A DNA stretch of 55,248 nt from an uncultured Eubacteriales bacterium (GCA_902761755.1 CACWLP010000004.1:82433-137680), one strand, 5' to 3'; positions 35,274-44,286 are shown, counted from the first letter of the stretch. Notes: generated by a model not told the origin, from the letters alone. Translations and numbers: made by a program.

Positions 35274-36656
35274 TCAGGAGGAGGGCATCAGGTCCAGCAC
35301 CGCCATGGCCTGGGCCACGGTGTCCACGCCGTGGAGGGACACCCCTTCGATGGGCTTCACATGCCGGGCGCTGTCCCGGGGGCAGAGGATATGGGTAAAG
35401 CCGAGGCGGCGGCATTCGGCGGCCCTCCGTTCCAGGTGCGAAATAGCCCGCACCTCCCCCGCCAGGCCCACTTCGCCCATCACGGCCCATTCCGCGGGCA
35501 CAGGCCTGTCCACGTACGAGGAAGCCACCGCCATGCAGAAGGCCAGGTCCGCCGCGGGTTCGTTGAGGGAAAGGCCGCCCGCCACGTTGATGTAGGCGTC
35601 CCGGCAGTACATTTTGAGCTTTGCGCGCTTTTCCATCACCGCCAGCAGCAGCATCACCCGGCTGGTGTCCATGCCGTCGGCAGTGCGCCGGGGCACCTGC
35701 AGGAAGGACTGGGTCACCAGCGCCTGGATATCCACCAGCACCGGGCGGCTGCCCTCCATACCGCAGAACACGCAGCTGCCGCTGGCGCCCTTCGCCCGCT
35801 GGGACAGAAGCGTTTCCGACGCGCCCTGCACGGGCATCATGCCCTCTCCCGTCATTTCAAAGATCCCCAGCTCGTTTACCGAACCGAAGCGGTTCTTCAC
35901 CGCCCGGAGCAGGCGGTATTCGTGCTGGTGGTCCCCCTCGAAATACAGCACCACGTCCACCATGTGCTCCAGCACCCGGGGGCCGGCCAGCGCCCCTTCC
36001 TTGGTCACATGGCCCACCAGGAAAACGGCGCAGCCCGTGGTTTTGGCGTAGCGCATCAGGATAGCGGCGCTTTCCCGCACCTGGCTCACGCTGCCCGGGG
36101 CGCTGCCCATCTCCGGGCGGTACATGGTCTGGATGGAGTCGATCACGCAGAATTCCGGCTGCACCCGGTTCAGCTTTTCCTCCACCTGGTCCATGGCGTT
36201 TTCCGTCAGCACCATCAGATCGCTGTCCGCGGCGCCCAGGCGCCGGGCCCGGAGCTTTAACTGCCTGGCGCTTTCCTCGCCGCTCACGTAAAGCACGCGC
36301 CTGCCTTCCCTGCACAGGTGGTTGCACACCTGCAACAGCAGCGTGGATTTCCCGATGCCCGGGTCGCCGCCCACCAGAATCAGCGCCCCTTCCACGATGC
36401 CGCCGCCCAGCACCCGGTCCAGTTCGCTGATGCCGCTGGAAACATAGCTCTGGCTGCCGGACTCAATATCCCGCATCCGCGTTTCCTCCGCACCCTGGCC
36501 GCCCCGCTGCTTATAGTTTTTCCCGGCAGCCTCCTCCGGCGGCGGCAGCGTTTCTTCCAGCGTGTTCCACGCGCCGCAGGAGGGGCACTTGCCCATCCAG
36601 CGCGGGGTCTCGTATCCGCAGGCGCTGCACTGAAAGCTGATTTTTTTCTTCGGCAT
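35274..36656 (-). CDS. radA: DNA repair protein RadA (Sms)
   Basis: 460 residues. RadA is a RecA-like helicase that extends recombination branches. N-terminal zinc finger CSACGYETPRWMGKCPSCG, Walker A GGDPGIGKST, the RadA signature KNRFG (AVKNRFGSVNE) and a Lon-like C-terminal domain. The start at 36656 follows AAGGAGG; upstream frame ignored. The PIN-TRAM gene follows 67 bases on. The usual disA gene is not present here. Confidence 0.96.
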   Translation of the reverse strand: MPKKKISFQCSACGYETPRWMGKCPSCGAWNTLEETLPPPEEAAGKNYKQRGGQGAEETRMRDIESGSQSYVSSGISELDRVLGGGIVEGALILVGGDPGIGKSTLLLQVCNHLCREGRRVLYVSGEESARQLKLRARRLGAADSDLMVLTENAMDQVEEKLNRVQPEFCVIDSIQTMYRPEMGSAPGSVSQVRESAAILMRYAKTTGCAVFLVGHVTKEGALAGPRVLEHMVDVVLYFEGDHQHEYRLLRAVKNRFGSVNELGIFEMTGEGMMPVQGASETLLSQRAKGASGSCVFCGMEGSRPVLVDIQALVTQSFLQVPRRTADGMDTSRVMLLLAVMEKRAKLKMYCRDAYINVAGGLSLNEPAADLAFCMAVASSYVDRPVPAEWAVMGEVGLAGEVRAISHLERRAAECRRLGFTHILCPRDSARHVKPIEGVSLHGVDTVAQAMAVLDLMPSS

Positions 36657-36855
36657 GGGGATCCTCCTTGCGCAGGCGGGGCCCGCCTGTATGGTATCAC
36701 GTTTTCCTTCCCGGCGCGATGGGGGCTTTTGCCGATCCGCGTCGAATGCTCCATAATTCGTTCGGCACGAAAAGCCAAAATCCTGCAAAGGGGGTTTACG
36801 CCTTTTCATGCCGGGCGGCTGCCGTGTAAAACTTTCATCCAACGGCGTTCACGCA

Positions 36856-36884
36856 TTGCGCGAAAGCGGTTTTTCATATATAAT
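36856..36884 (+). promoter_or_regulatory. Promoter of the metallophosphoesterase-ppk operon
   Basis: TTGCGC at 36856-36861, 17-base spacer, TATAAT at 36879-36884, about 28 bases before the start at 36912. Confidence 0.8.
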
Positions 36885-36911
36885 AAAAGTCCACTGTGAA
36901 AGGAGCTGCGT

Positions 36912-37991
36912 ATGCGATACACCGAAGATCCCCTGTTCGCCGATGAAAAAAGAAAGCATCCGGCCCTGACGCTGGCGCTGCTTCTGATCATTACGGTGCT
37001 GGCGCTGACGCTGGTTCTGAATCATATCAACAACAGCCGGGTGGACCTGCGGAAGGAAACCGTCACGGTGGATTATCTGCCCTCTCCCCTGGAAGGCTTC
37101 CGCATCCTGCACATCAGCGACCTGCACGGCATCTGGTTCGGGAAAGATCAGTCCCGATTGCGGGACACCCTCGCCTCCGCCTCGTATGACGCCGTCTGCA
37201 TCACCGGGGACATGACGGGCGCGGACGGGGATTCCGAAGCGTTTCTTTCGCTGCTGGATCTTCTGGGCACGGAAAAGCCTGTCTTTTTCATTCCCGGGGA
37301 CGAGGACCCGCCCGCCATCACCGCCAGGCCCACCGAAGGCGGCGGCTGCAAGGCCGCCTATATCCTGGAAGCGGAAGCCCGCGGCGCCGTGTATCTGGAC
37401 GCGCCGGTGAAGATCACGGTGCGGGGGGCCAATCTGTGGTTCTCTCCCGAATGGGTGTATACCCTGGATTACGCCCCCTCCGAGGAAGCGTACCGGACCC
37501 GCCTGGAGGAACTGCGCGGGCAGCCCGCTTCCCCCGAACGGGACACGGCGCTTGAAGCGGTGGAATACCAAATCGCCCAGCTGGACAGGATCCGCGCCGC
37601 CCGGCGGGAAATGCTGGAAACGGACGTGCATATCGCCCTGACCCATCATCCCCTGCAGATGAGCGCCCTGCGCACCCTGCAGGAATGGACCGGCACCGAC
37701 AACGACAGCTACGTCCGCACTGTTTCCCTGGTGCTGGCCGGGCATTACGTGGGCGGCCAATGGCGCCTGCCCGGCATCGGCGCCGTGCGCCTGCCCGAAT
37801 CCGCGGAAACGGGCGGCGGCGGCTGGTTCCCGGACGATAAACGGGCCACGGGCCTTTCCATGTTCCTGGGCATCCCCCAGTATATCAGCCCGGGCCTGGG
37901 CACCTCCGCGGCCATCGGCCTTCCCCCGTTCCGCCTTTTCAATACGCCCGCCGTCACCGTGCTTACGTTAACCAGCCGCCTGACGCACTGA
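36912..37991 (+). CDS. Membrane-anchored metallophosphoesterase-like protein with altered motifs
   Basis: 359 residues with one N-terminal membrane helix (about 18-39). The calcineurin-like fold is recognised by ISDLHG (motif I), TGDMTG (motif II) and THHPL (motif IV). Two metal-binding motifs are altered: GNHD/E is replaced by GDED, which lacks the catalytic His, and GHTHGGQ appears as GHYVGGQ, missing its first His. Such changes often mean loss or change of activity. It is 19 bases ahead of ppk and shares its promoter, so a link to phosphate metabolism is possible. The catalytic state cannot be decided from sequence. Confidence 0.78.
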   Translation: MRYTEDPLFADEKRKHPALTLALLLIITVLALTLVLNHINNSRVDLRKETVTVDYLPSPLEGFRILHISDLHGIWFGKDQSRLRDTLASASYDAVCITGDMTGADGDSEAFLSLLDLLGTEKPVFFIPGDEDPPAITARPTEGGGCKAAYILEAEARGAVYLDAPVKITVRGANLWFSPEWVYTLDYAPSEEAYRTRLEELRGQPASPERDTALEAVEYQIAQLDRIRAARREMLETDVHIALTHHPLQMSALRTLQEWTGTDNDSYVRTVSLVLAGHYVGGQWRLPGIGAVRLPESAETGGGGWFPDDKRATGLSMFLGIPQYISPGLGTSAAIGLPPFRLFNTPAVTVLTLTSRLTH

Positions 37992-38010
37992 AAAAACCGA
38001 GGAAACAATC

Positions 38011-40065
38011 ATGGAAAAAAGCGATCTGATCAACCGGGAACTGAGCTGGCTCGCCTTCAACCGCCGGGTATTGGAAGAGGCCGCCAATCCGGACAATCCC
38101 CTGCTGGAAAGGGGCAAATTCCTTTCCATCTGCGGCACCAACCTGGATGAGTTTTTCATGGTGCGCATCGGCTCCCTGGCCCACGCCGCCGCCATGGGCG
38201 ACAAGAAAAAGGACCCCACCGGCCTGACCCCCCAGCAGCAGCTGGGCAGGATCTTTCCCGCCGTCCGCCGCCAGGTGGAAAGGCAGTACGCGCTGCTCAA
38301 CGGGGAATACCTGCCCGCCCTGGAAGCGGAGGGCATTTACCTGATGAACCGGCATCAGCTCACCGGCGAACAGCGGGATTGGCTGTCCCATTATTTCGAC
38401 GCCCAGATCCAGCCCCTCCTGACTCCCCGGGCCATCGACGACAAGCGTCCCTTCCCGCTGCTGAGCGCAAGGCGGCTGCATCTGGCGCTTCTTTTGCCCC
38501 CGAACGTGCGGGCGGGCGCGCCCCGCATGGCGCTGATCCCCGTTCCTTCCTCCCTGCCCCGGGTGACGATGCTGCCCATGGGCCGGGGAAAGGCCCGGGG
38601 CATCCTGGTGGAAGACGTGATCGCCATGTTTGCCCACCGCCTGTTCGGGCAGAAAAAGCCCCTGGCCGTCCTGCCCTTCCGCATCACCCGGAACACCGAT
38701 TTTCTCTATAACGATTCCGACGCCGACGCCCTGATCGTGGAGATGCGCAAGAACCTGAAAAAGCGCAAATGGGGGCGCGTGCTGCGGCTGGAGATCCCCT
38801 TGGGAGGCGATTTCCGCCTGACGGAAAGGCTGATGCGTTATCTGGACGTATCGGAGCAGGGCGTGTTTCCCGTGCCCGGGCCCATCAGCCTGGATTTCTT
38901 CATGAAGCAGATTTCAGGATTGCCGGGGTTCGATTCTCTGCGCTTTCCGGCCTTTTCTCCCCGGATCGACGATCGCTTCCGCCAGGAAGGCAGCATTTTC
39001 CGGGCCATCCGGGGCGGGGATATCCTGCTCAATCACCCCTACGACAGCTTCGATCCCGTGGTGCGCTTCGTGTGCGAGGCGGCGGACGATCCCAACGTCA
39101 TGGCCATCAAGCAGACGCTGTACCGGGTCAGCGGCAAAAGCCCCATCGTGGCGGCCCTGGGCCGGGCGGCCCAGAACGGCAAGCAGGTCACGGTGCTTAT
39201 CGAGGTCCGGGCCCGGTTCGACGAGGAAAACAACATCAACTGGTGCCTGGAATTGGAGAAAGCCGGCTGCCACGTATTCTACGGCGTACCCAAGCTCAAG
39301 ACCCACAGCAAGATCACCCTGGTGGTGCGCCGGGAGCCCTCCGGCCTGCGCCGTTACGTGCATCTGGCCACCGGGAATTACAACGACGTCACCGCGAAGC
39401 TGTACACCGATATGGGCCTGTTCACCTGCGACGAAACCATCGGCCGGGACGCGGGAAATTTCTTCAACGTGGTCACCGGCTACGGCGAAAGCGCCGGCAT
39501 GGAAAAGCTGGTGGCCGCGCCCACGCACCTGCGCAAGGAGATCAAGCGCCTCATCCGCCGGGAGCAGGAACACGCGGAAAACGGCCTCCCCGCCCGGATC
39601 ACCGCCAAGATCAACGCGCTGGTGGACCCCAAAATCATCAAGCAGCTCTATAAGGCCGCCGACGCCGGCGTGGAGATCGACCTGATCGTGCGGGGCATCT
39701 GCTGCCTGAAAACCAACGGGCGGGAAAACCTGCGCGTCCGGTCCATCGTGGGCCGGTTCCTGGAGCACACCCGGGCCTTCGTTTTCGAGAATGGCGGCGA
39801 CACGGAGGTATACCTTTCCTCCGCCGATTGGATGCCCCGGAACCTGGACAAGCGGGTGGAGCTCATGTTCCCGGTGGAGGACCCCGCCCTGCAGCGCCGC
39901 GTCATCGCTTCCCTGCAGGACGAGCTGCACGATAACGTGAAGGCCTGGACCATGAAAAAGAACGGCAAGTACGTCCGCGTCAGGCGGGAAGAGCCCCTGC
40001 TCAATTCCCAGGAAGCACGGGTGCTCGGCCCGGCGGAGATCGCGACCCCGGTGGACGCGGAATAG
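38011..40065 (+). CDS. ppk: Polyphosphate kinase 1
   Basis: 684 residues, full length. PPK1 makes polyphosphate from ATP through a phosphohistidine. All four domains are present: N-terminal (LINRELSWLAFNRRVLEEA), head, and the two phospholipase-D-like C domains with the catalytic His in KLKTHSKITLV and the second in VHLATGNYNDVTAK. The start follows GAGGAAAC. It shares its transcript with the preceding metallophosphoesterase-like gene and with the membrane protein eight bases downstream. No exopolyphosphatase is in this window. Confidence 0.97.
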   Translation: MEKSDLINRELSWLAFNRRVLEEAANPDNPLLERGKFLSICGTNLDEFFMVRIGSLAHAAAMGDKKKDPTGLTPQQQLGRIFPAVRRQVERQYALLNGEYLPALEAEGIYLMNRHQLTGEQRDWLSHYFDAQIQPLLTPRAIDDKRPFPLLSARRLHLALLLPPNVRAGAPRMALIPVPSSLPRVTMLPMGRGKARGILVEDVIAMFAHRLFGQKKPLAVLPFRITRNTDFLYNDSDADALIVEMRKNLKKRKWGRVLRLEIPLGGDFRLTERLMRYLDVSEQGVFPVPGPISLDFFMKQISGLPGFDSLRFPAFSPRIDDRFRQEGSIFRAIRGGDILLNHPYDSFDPVVRFVCEAADDPNVMAIKQTLYRVSGKSPIVAALGRAAQNGKQVTVLIEVRARFDEENNINWCLELEKAGCHVFYGVPKLKTHSKITLVVRREPSGLRRYVHLATGNYNDVTAKLYTDMGLFTCDETIGRDAGNFFNVVTGYGESAGMEKLVAAPTHLRKEIKRLIRREQEHAENGLPARITAKINALVDPKIIKQLYKAADAGVEIDLIVRGICCLKTNGRENLRVRSIVGRFLEHTRAFVFENGGDTEVYLSSADWMPRNLDKRVELMFPVEDPALQRRVIASLQDELHDNVKAWTMKKNGKYVRVRREEPLLNSQEARVLGPAEIATPVDAE

Positions 40066-40073
40066 GAGGAAAC

Positions 40074-41270
40074 ATGCTTTCTGCTTACAGCAAGCGGGAT
40101 TACGTGCCCTGGCTCCTGGTCTTCGCCATGTGCTTTACGTGGATCGTGCTGAGCTATGCCACGGGCACATCCCTCCTGGACCCTACCTCGTTCAACAGCT
40201 ATTCCCGTCAGGCCATGGCCTGGCGGCAGGGCCTGATGCACCTGCCGCAGGATGTGCCGCATCTGGAGCTGGCGGTCTACCAGGGGGAATATTACGTTTC
40301 CTTCCCGCCGCTGCCTTCGGTAATGCTCTGGCCGCTGACGTTCATTTTCGGGATGGATACGCCGGATAACCTGCTGGTGAAGCTCTATGCCCTCGCCGCC
40401 TGCCTGATGATGTATTTTTCCCTGCGCCAGGCGGGGTATTCCCCCGTGTCCGGCGGGCTGTTTGCCTTCTTTTTCTGCTTTTCTTCTTCCATGCTGCCCC
40501 TCACCATGAGCGGCGCGGTGTGGTATCACGCTCAGGTGCTGGCCTTCATGCTCACGGTGTTTTCCGTCTGTTTCCTGTGCCGGGATATGCCGGCGGCGTC
40601 CCTGCTGTGCTGCGCCCTGGCCGTGGGGTGCCGCCCGTTCAACGCGCTGTACCTGATCCCGCTGCTGCTTTCTTACCGGCTGATCCAGCGGCGGGCGGGC
40701 ATGTCCTTTCGGGATACGTTCAACCGCCTGTACTGGGGGCTGTATCTGGGTTTCTGCGTGGCGCTGGCGCTGGGGCTGTACAATTACCTGCGCTTCGGCA
40801 ATCCCCTGGAATTCGGCCATAATTACCTGCCGGAGTTTTCCACCCAGGGCGGCGTGCAGTTTTCCATCGAACAGATCGGCAAAAACGCGAAAACGTTCCT
40901 GTGGGGATGGCCGCTGAAAACCGTCAACCGAACCACGCAGTTCGAGCAGTACGGCTATTCCATGCTCCTGGCCTGCCCCACGCTGTCGCTGATGCTCTTC
41001 TGGGCAGTCCGGGACTGCCGCAGGGGCGCCATGCGCTGGGAGAAGGCCGCCGTGCTGCTGACCTGCCTGCTGCACGTTTTCTTCCTCCTGCAGCACCGCA
41101 CCTTCGGCGGCTTCCAGCTGGGCGCCCGCTACGCGGTGGATCTGGTGCCCTACTCCTTCCTGTATCTGATGCTGACCCCGGAAAAAAAGCGGATCGACCG
41201 CTGGGAAGCGGCGCTGCTGGCGGCGGTGTTCCTCTTCACCTGCGTGGGCTTTACAGAAGTACATGTCTGA
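40074..41270 (+). CDS. Polytopic membrane protein, possible GT-C-type glycosyltransferase
   Basis: 398 residues with about ten membrane spans. The first extracytoplasmic loop (SYATGTSLLDPTSFNSYSRQAMAW) has the position of the substrate loop of GT-C or dolichyl-phosphate-mannose-type transferases, but the acidic motif expected there is not obvious, so the family is uncertain. Eight bases after ppk, GGAGG before its start. It ends FTCVGFTEVHV, and the stop (41268-41270) is directly followed, one base on, by hairpin HP5 of repeat copy D, so the repeat may have replaced the original end of the gene. Confidence 0.65.
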   Translation: MLSAYSKRDYVPWLLVFAMCFTWIVLSYATGTSLLDPTSFNSYSRQAMAWRQGLMHLPQDVPHLELAVYQGEYYVSFPPLPSVMLWPLTFIFGMDTPDNLLVKLYALAACLMMYFSLRQAGYSPVSGGLFAFFFCFSSSMLPLTMSGAVWYHAQVLAFMLTVFSVCFLCRDMPAASLLCCALAVGCRPFNALYLIPLLLSYRLIQRRAGMSFRDTFNRLYWGLYLGFCVALALGLYNYLRFGNPLEFGHNYLPEFSTQGGVQFSIEQIGKNAKTFLWGWPLKTVNRTTQFEQYGYSMLLACPTLSLMLFWAVRDCRRGAMRWEKAAVLLTCLLHVFFLLQHRTFGGFQLGARYAVDLVPYSFLYLMLTPEKKRIDRWEAALLAAVFLFTCVGFTEVHV

Positions 41271-41271
41271 A

Positions 41272-41555
41272 CCAACGAAAGCCAGCTAAAGCAGTCTTTC
41301 GTTGGAAACATCAATTTATTGTAAAAAGGCATTTCCGAGCAAGTATGCCCGGAAATGCTCTTTTTACGGCCATAAATTGATAGAGGAAGCAGTCATTCTG
41401 ACTGCCCCGGACCGGCAAACCCGGTCCTGCGGATTGTTGATGAAGGGGGCCGAAGCGCCCGAAAAATATGCCCTTTGGCATATTTTTAGCGTAGGCCGGG
41501 CCGGAAGGCCCGGGGAGCGGCCCCTTCATACTACCCCAAGGTACTTTGTCGATAA
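41272..41555 (+). repeat. Intergenic hairpin repeat, copy D (complete, composite)
   Basis: Complete copy in plus sense behind the membrane-protein gene. Hairpins in order: HP5 CCAACGAAAG/CTTTCGTTGG (41272-41305); HP4 at 41310-41381, a long stem made of 10, 8 and 9 bp segments; HP3 GCAGTC/GACTGC (41389-41405); HP2 GGACCGG/CCGGTCC (41409-41427); HP1 TGAAGGGG/CCCCTTCA (41441-41528), enlarged here by two extra hairpins (AAAAATATGCC/GGCATATTTTT and CCGGGCC/GGCCCGG). The end box CTTTGTCGATAA follows. Its reverse complement aligns with copies B and C. Confidence 0.85.
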
Positions 41556-41631
41556 TCTAAGCCGCTCTGCAATATCCTCTTTGTTTACAGGGATACTGTT
41601 TCTCATAGAAGAATGAGCGACATTGAATACC

Positions 41632-41824
41632 GGGAAACCGAAAACCCCGGGGAAGTTTGGAGGGGCCGCAGCCCCTCCAAGCGGAATCCGCAGCAGCGAC
41701 CTGTGCGCTGCGAGGAGCATTTTTGCGAAGCAGAGCATGCCCTGCGAGAGCAAGAGGAAAAGGCGTTTTTGTCGATCAAATGGAGGATCCATTTGATCGA
41801 AGGGGCTGTGCAACAGCCCCTTTT
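41632..41824 (-). repeat. Intergenic hairpin repeat, copy E (divergent)
   Basis: Most divergent copy, in minus sense behind the hydrolase gene and tail to tail with copy D. In minus order: a terminator-like hairpin (41824-41800), HP5 TCGATCAAATGG/CCATTTGATCGA (41800-41772), a shorter middle part, HP2 GCAGCG/CGCTGC (41711-41693) and HP1 TTGGAGGGGC/GCCCCTCCAA (41680-41657). HP1 has the cUGCGg loop in minus sense. The order and the boxes between hairpins show it is the same family although base identity is low. Confidence 0.7.
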
Positions 41825-41833
41825 ATAATTTGT

Positions 41834-42835
41834 TCATTCGTCCTTCAGGAAGGAAAGCACGTCGTGCCACCAGGGGAACAGCACCCCATCCTCGGAGCGG
41901 TAAATCTCGTGCCGGGCGTTTTTGACGAACACCCTTTCCCCCTGCCTGACCCGGGAAATAAACTGTTCCTGGGGCTCCGGCAGCACGCTGCCGTCCGTTT
42001 CCGCGGTATACAGCCTCACCGGGCAGGCGATCTTTTCCACCTCGCCTTTTTTCAGGATCTGTTTTGTCACCTTCATGGATTCCAGCGTCCAGCAGTAGGT
42101 GGGGCCGTTGTTGGAAAAATCCTTCCGGGAAGCCTTCACCGCGTCGTACCAGTCGAACCGGTTCCGGTCCGTGGCGCAGGAAGTGGAGAAATCCTCGGGC
42201 CCAGCGTAGGGCTTGGAAAGGAAGATCCGCTTTTTCCCCTTTCCCAGCAGCTTTTCGCCCCGGCAGATGCCCATGACGGCAAAAAGCGGAATATTGTTCC
42301 TGCAGGGAGCGATCATGGGCGCGCACATCGCGGCCTTGGCGAAGGTTTCCGGATGCTGTTCCAGATACAGCGCCGTCACCGCGCCGCCCATGGAATGGGA
42401 AAAAATCATCCAGGGCTTGGGCATGCCGGAGAGCGCCTGTTCGCATACCGCTTCCAGGTCCTCCACGTATTCCCCGAACCTGTCCACATGGGTGAGAGAC
42501 TGATCCGCCCGCACCGCTTCGTCCCGCCAGGAACGGCCGTGGCCCCGCTGATCGTAGGCCACCGCGGAAAAGCCGTTGTGCAGCAGGGAATAAATCAGCT
42601 CCGAAAACTTATAGGCGTTCTCCGTGAATCCGTGCAGCACCAGCACGGTGCCCCGGGGCGCTTCCGCATCGTAGGAAACGCAGTACAGCGCCCGGCCGTC
42701 CGCGCCTTTTACGGCAATTTCTTTTTGCTTTTCTTTCAGATACGGCAAGATCGCTTTCTCCATGGCGTCGGCATAGGCTTCGCTTTTCGCCAGATGATCC
42801 TCATTGAACCAATCGTTTTCCGCCATGTCCGTCAC
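41834..42835 (-). CDS. Alpha/beta hydrolase (serine aminopeptidase S33/monoacylglycerol-lipase type)
   Basis: 333 residues, no signal peptide. The nucleophile elbow is HSMGG, the catalytic His lies in KNARHEIYR near the end, and the acidic residue probably in AETDGS. LVLHGFTENA forms the oxyanion loop, and YDQRGHGRS is typical of monoacylglycerol-lipase-like hydrolases. The start is taken at the GTG (42835), which overlaps the transporter stop (GTGA); the ATG at 42826 is an alternative. It follows the GPH-type transporter in one operon, so it may act on the imported substrate; the substrate is unknown. Confidence 0.86.
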   Translation of the reverse strand: MTDMAENDWFNEDHLAKSEAYADAMEKAILPYLKEKQKEIAVKGADGRALYCVSYDAEAPRGTVLVLHGFTENAYKFSELIYSLLHNGFSAVAYDQRGHGRSWRDEAVRADQSLTHVDRFGEYVEDLEAVCEQALSGMPKPWMIFSHSMGGAVTALYLEQHPETFAKAAMCAPMIAPCRNNIPLFAVMGICRGEKLLGKGKKRIFLSKPYAGPEDFSTSCATDRNRFDWYDAVKASRKDFSNNGPTYCWTLESMKVTKQILKKGEVEKIACPVRLYTAETDGSVLPEPQEQFISRVRQGERVFVKNARHEIYRSEDGVLFPWWHDVLSFLKDE

Positions 42836-44286
42836 GCTTCCCCGTCTTTCCGGTTGAGGATCTTGTCATAAATCTTCTTTTCGTTATACTTTGTGAACAG
42901 CAATCCGCCCACGATACAGGCGACCGCCGCCACAATGGCGATCAGGCGATAGCCCAGGCCGGTGCCGTTCTTCGCCGCTTCGATCAGCGCGGCTTCGTTA
43001 TCCTCCATGCCCGCGGGGATCGGCGCTCTGCCGATGGTACCCAGCGAAGTCACCAGCAGCATGGCGATGGCCTGGCCCATTTTCATGGAGAACGTACGGG
43101 CGGCGTAGAACATGCCGCTGCGGTTTTCCTTGGTGTCCAATTCATCCGCCTCGGCGATATCCGCCACCACCGCCTGGGGCAGGATGCCGAAAATCGCCAT
43201 GGCCGGCGCCGCCAGCACGCAAAGGATATAGCCCTGCACTTCCGCCGGGATCGGCAGGGCCGACCCCATGCACGCCGTATACCCGAAGGCCACGGTAAAG
43301 ATGCAGAAAGCGATCAGGATCAGCTTCTTTTTCCCGAATTTCGGCGTCAGCTTGCTCACCAGCGGATAAAACAGCACCGAAAGCGCCGTCATCCCCACAA
43401 AAAAGATGGAGGACATGCCGTCGCTCAGCTTCAGCAGGCCGGTGACGAAATACAGCATAGCGGTCTGAAACATGGTAATGCCCAGGAAATACACGATATC
43501 GGAGGATACAAAAATCCGGAAGGATTTATTCCTGAAAGTAGCCGATACGGATTTGAGGGCGGTGGATTCGCTGGGCTGCGCGGTTACGTATTCCTTTTCT
43601 TTGATGGTGAATACCGGCACGAACAGGCACACCAGCGCGATCAGGGCCATCACGGTGTAGGTGAGCCGCAGGGCCATCACCCGGTCTCCTCCCACCATGG
43701 GCTGAACCATGTTGCCAACCATGGGCGCCATATAAGCGATTGCCATGCCCGCGATGAAGGTGAAGGAAATGGAAGTGGAAATGGCCATGCGCGTTTTCTG
43801 ATCGGTGCCCAGTTCGGGAATCAGGGCGTTATAAGGCGTGCAGTACATGGTCATGAACAGGTAGAACAGCGTCAGCATCACGAACAGGAACAGCGCATTG
43901 ACCCAGCTTTGTCCCTGAATGGGGCACCAGAAGGTAAGGATGGTAGCGGCAGCGAACGGAACGGCGGCGATGCGCATGAAGGGGATGCGGCGGCCGTCCT
44001 TGGCCTTGCTGCGATCCGATTTCGAAGCGATCCACGGATCCGTCACCGCATCGAAGATCCGGCCGAAGGCGGTGATGGCCCCCAGGATGGTCAAAATGCC
44101 CAGGATCACCCGGCCCTGGGGAATGAAAATGATGTTGATGGGGTTTTCAGCCGTCAGATCCGGCTGATAGAACGCCACCAGGAAGCTGGAAATCAGGGCG
44201 CTCAAAAGAGACCAGCCCAGCTGACCGATGGCAAAGTACCAAATGATTTTCCGGGTGACAGGTTTTTTCCTTATTTCCACATTCAT
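42832..44286 (-). CDS. GPH-family (glycoside-pentoside-hexuronide) sodium or proton symporter
   Basis: 484 residues with twelve predicted membrane spans. Typical family motifs: AFGRIFDAVTDPWIASKSDRSK between the first spans, MYCTPYNALIPELG and, in the second half, ADIAEADELDTKENRSGMFYAA. Members import sugars and their derivatives. GAGAGGGG lies just upstream of the ATG at 44286. The promoter at 44338-44366 lies about 55 bases upstream, so this is the first gene of an operon ending with the hydrolase. Confidence 0.9.
   Translation of the reverse strand: MNVEIRKKPVTRKIIWYFAIGQLGWSLLSALISSFLVAFYQPDLTAENPINIIFIPQGRVILGILTILGAITAFGRIFDAVTDPWIASKSDRSKAKDGRRIPFMRIAAVPFAAATILTFWCPIQGQSWVNALFLFVMLTLFYLFMTMYCTPYNALIPELGTDQKTRMAISTSISFTFIAGMAIAYMAPMVGNMVQPMVGGDRVMALRLTYTVMALIALVCLFVPVFTIKEKEYVTAQPSESTALKSVSATFRNKSFRIFVSSDIVYFLGITMFQTAMLYFVTGLLKLSDGMSSIFFVGMTALSVLFYPLVSKLTPKFGKKKLILIAFCIFTVAFGYTACMGSALPIPAEVQGYILCVLAAPAMAIFGILPQAVVADIAEADELDTKENRSGMFYAARTFSMKMGQAIAMLLVTSLGTIGRAPIPAGMEDNEAALIEAAKNGTGLGYRLIAIVAAVACIVGGLLFTKYNEKKIYDKILNRKDGEA

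Noticed and set aside
41800-41824. Hairpin AAGGGGCTGT/ACAGCCCCTT plus TTTT as plus-strand terminator
   Set aside because: Nothing on the plus strand needs ending here, as the membrane gene is already followed by copy D. I treat it as part of copy E.
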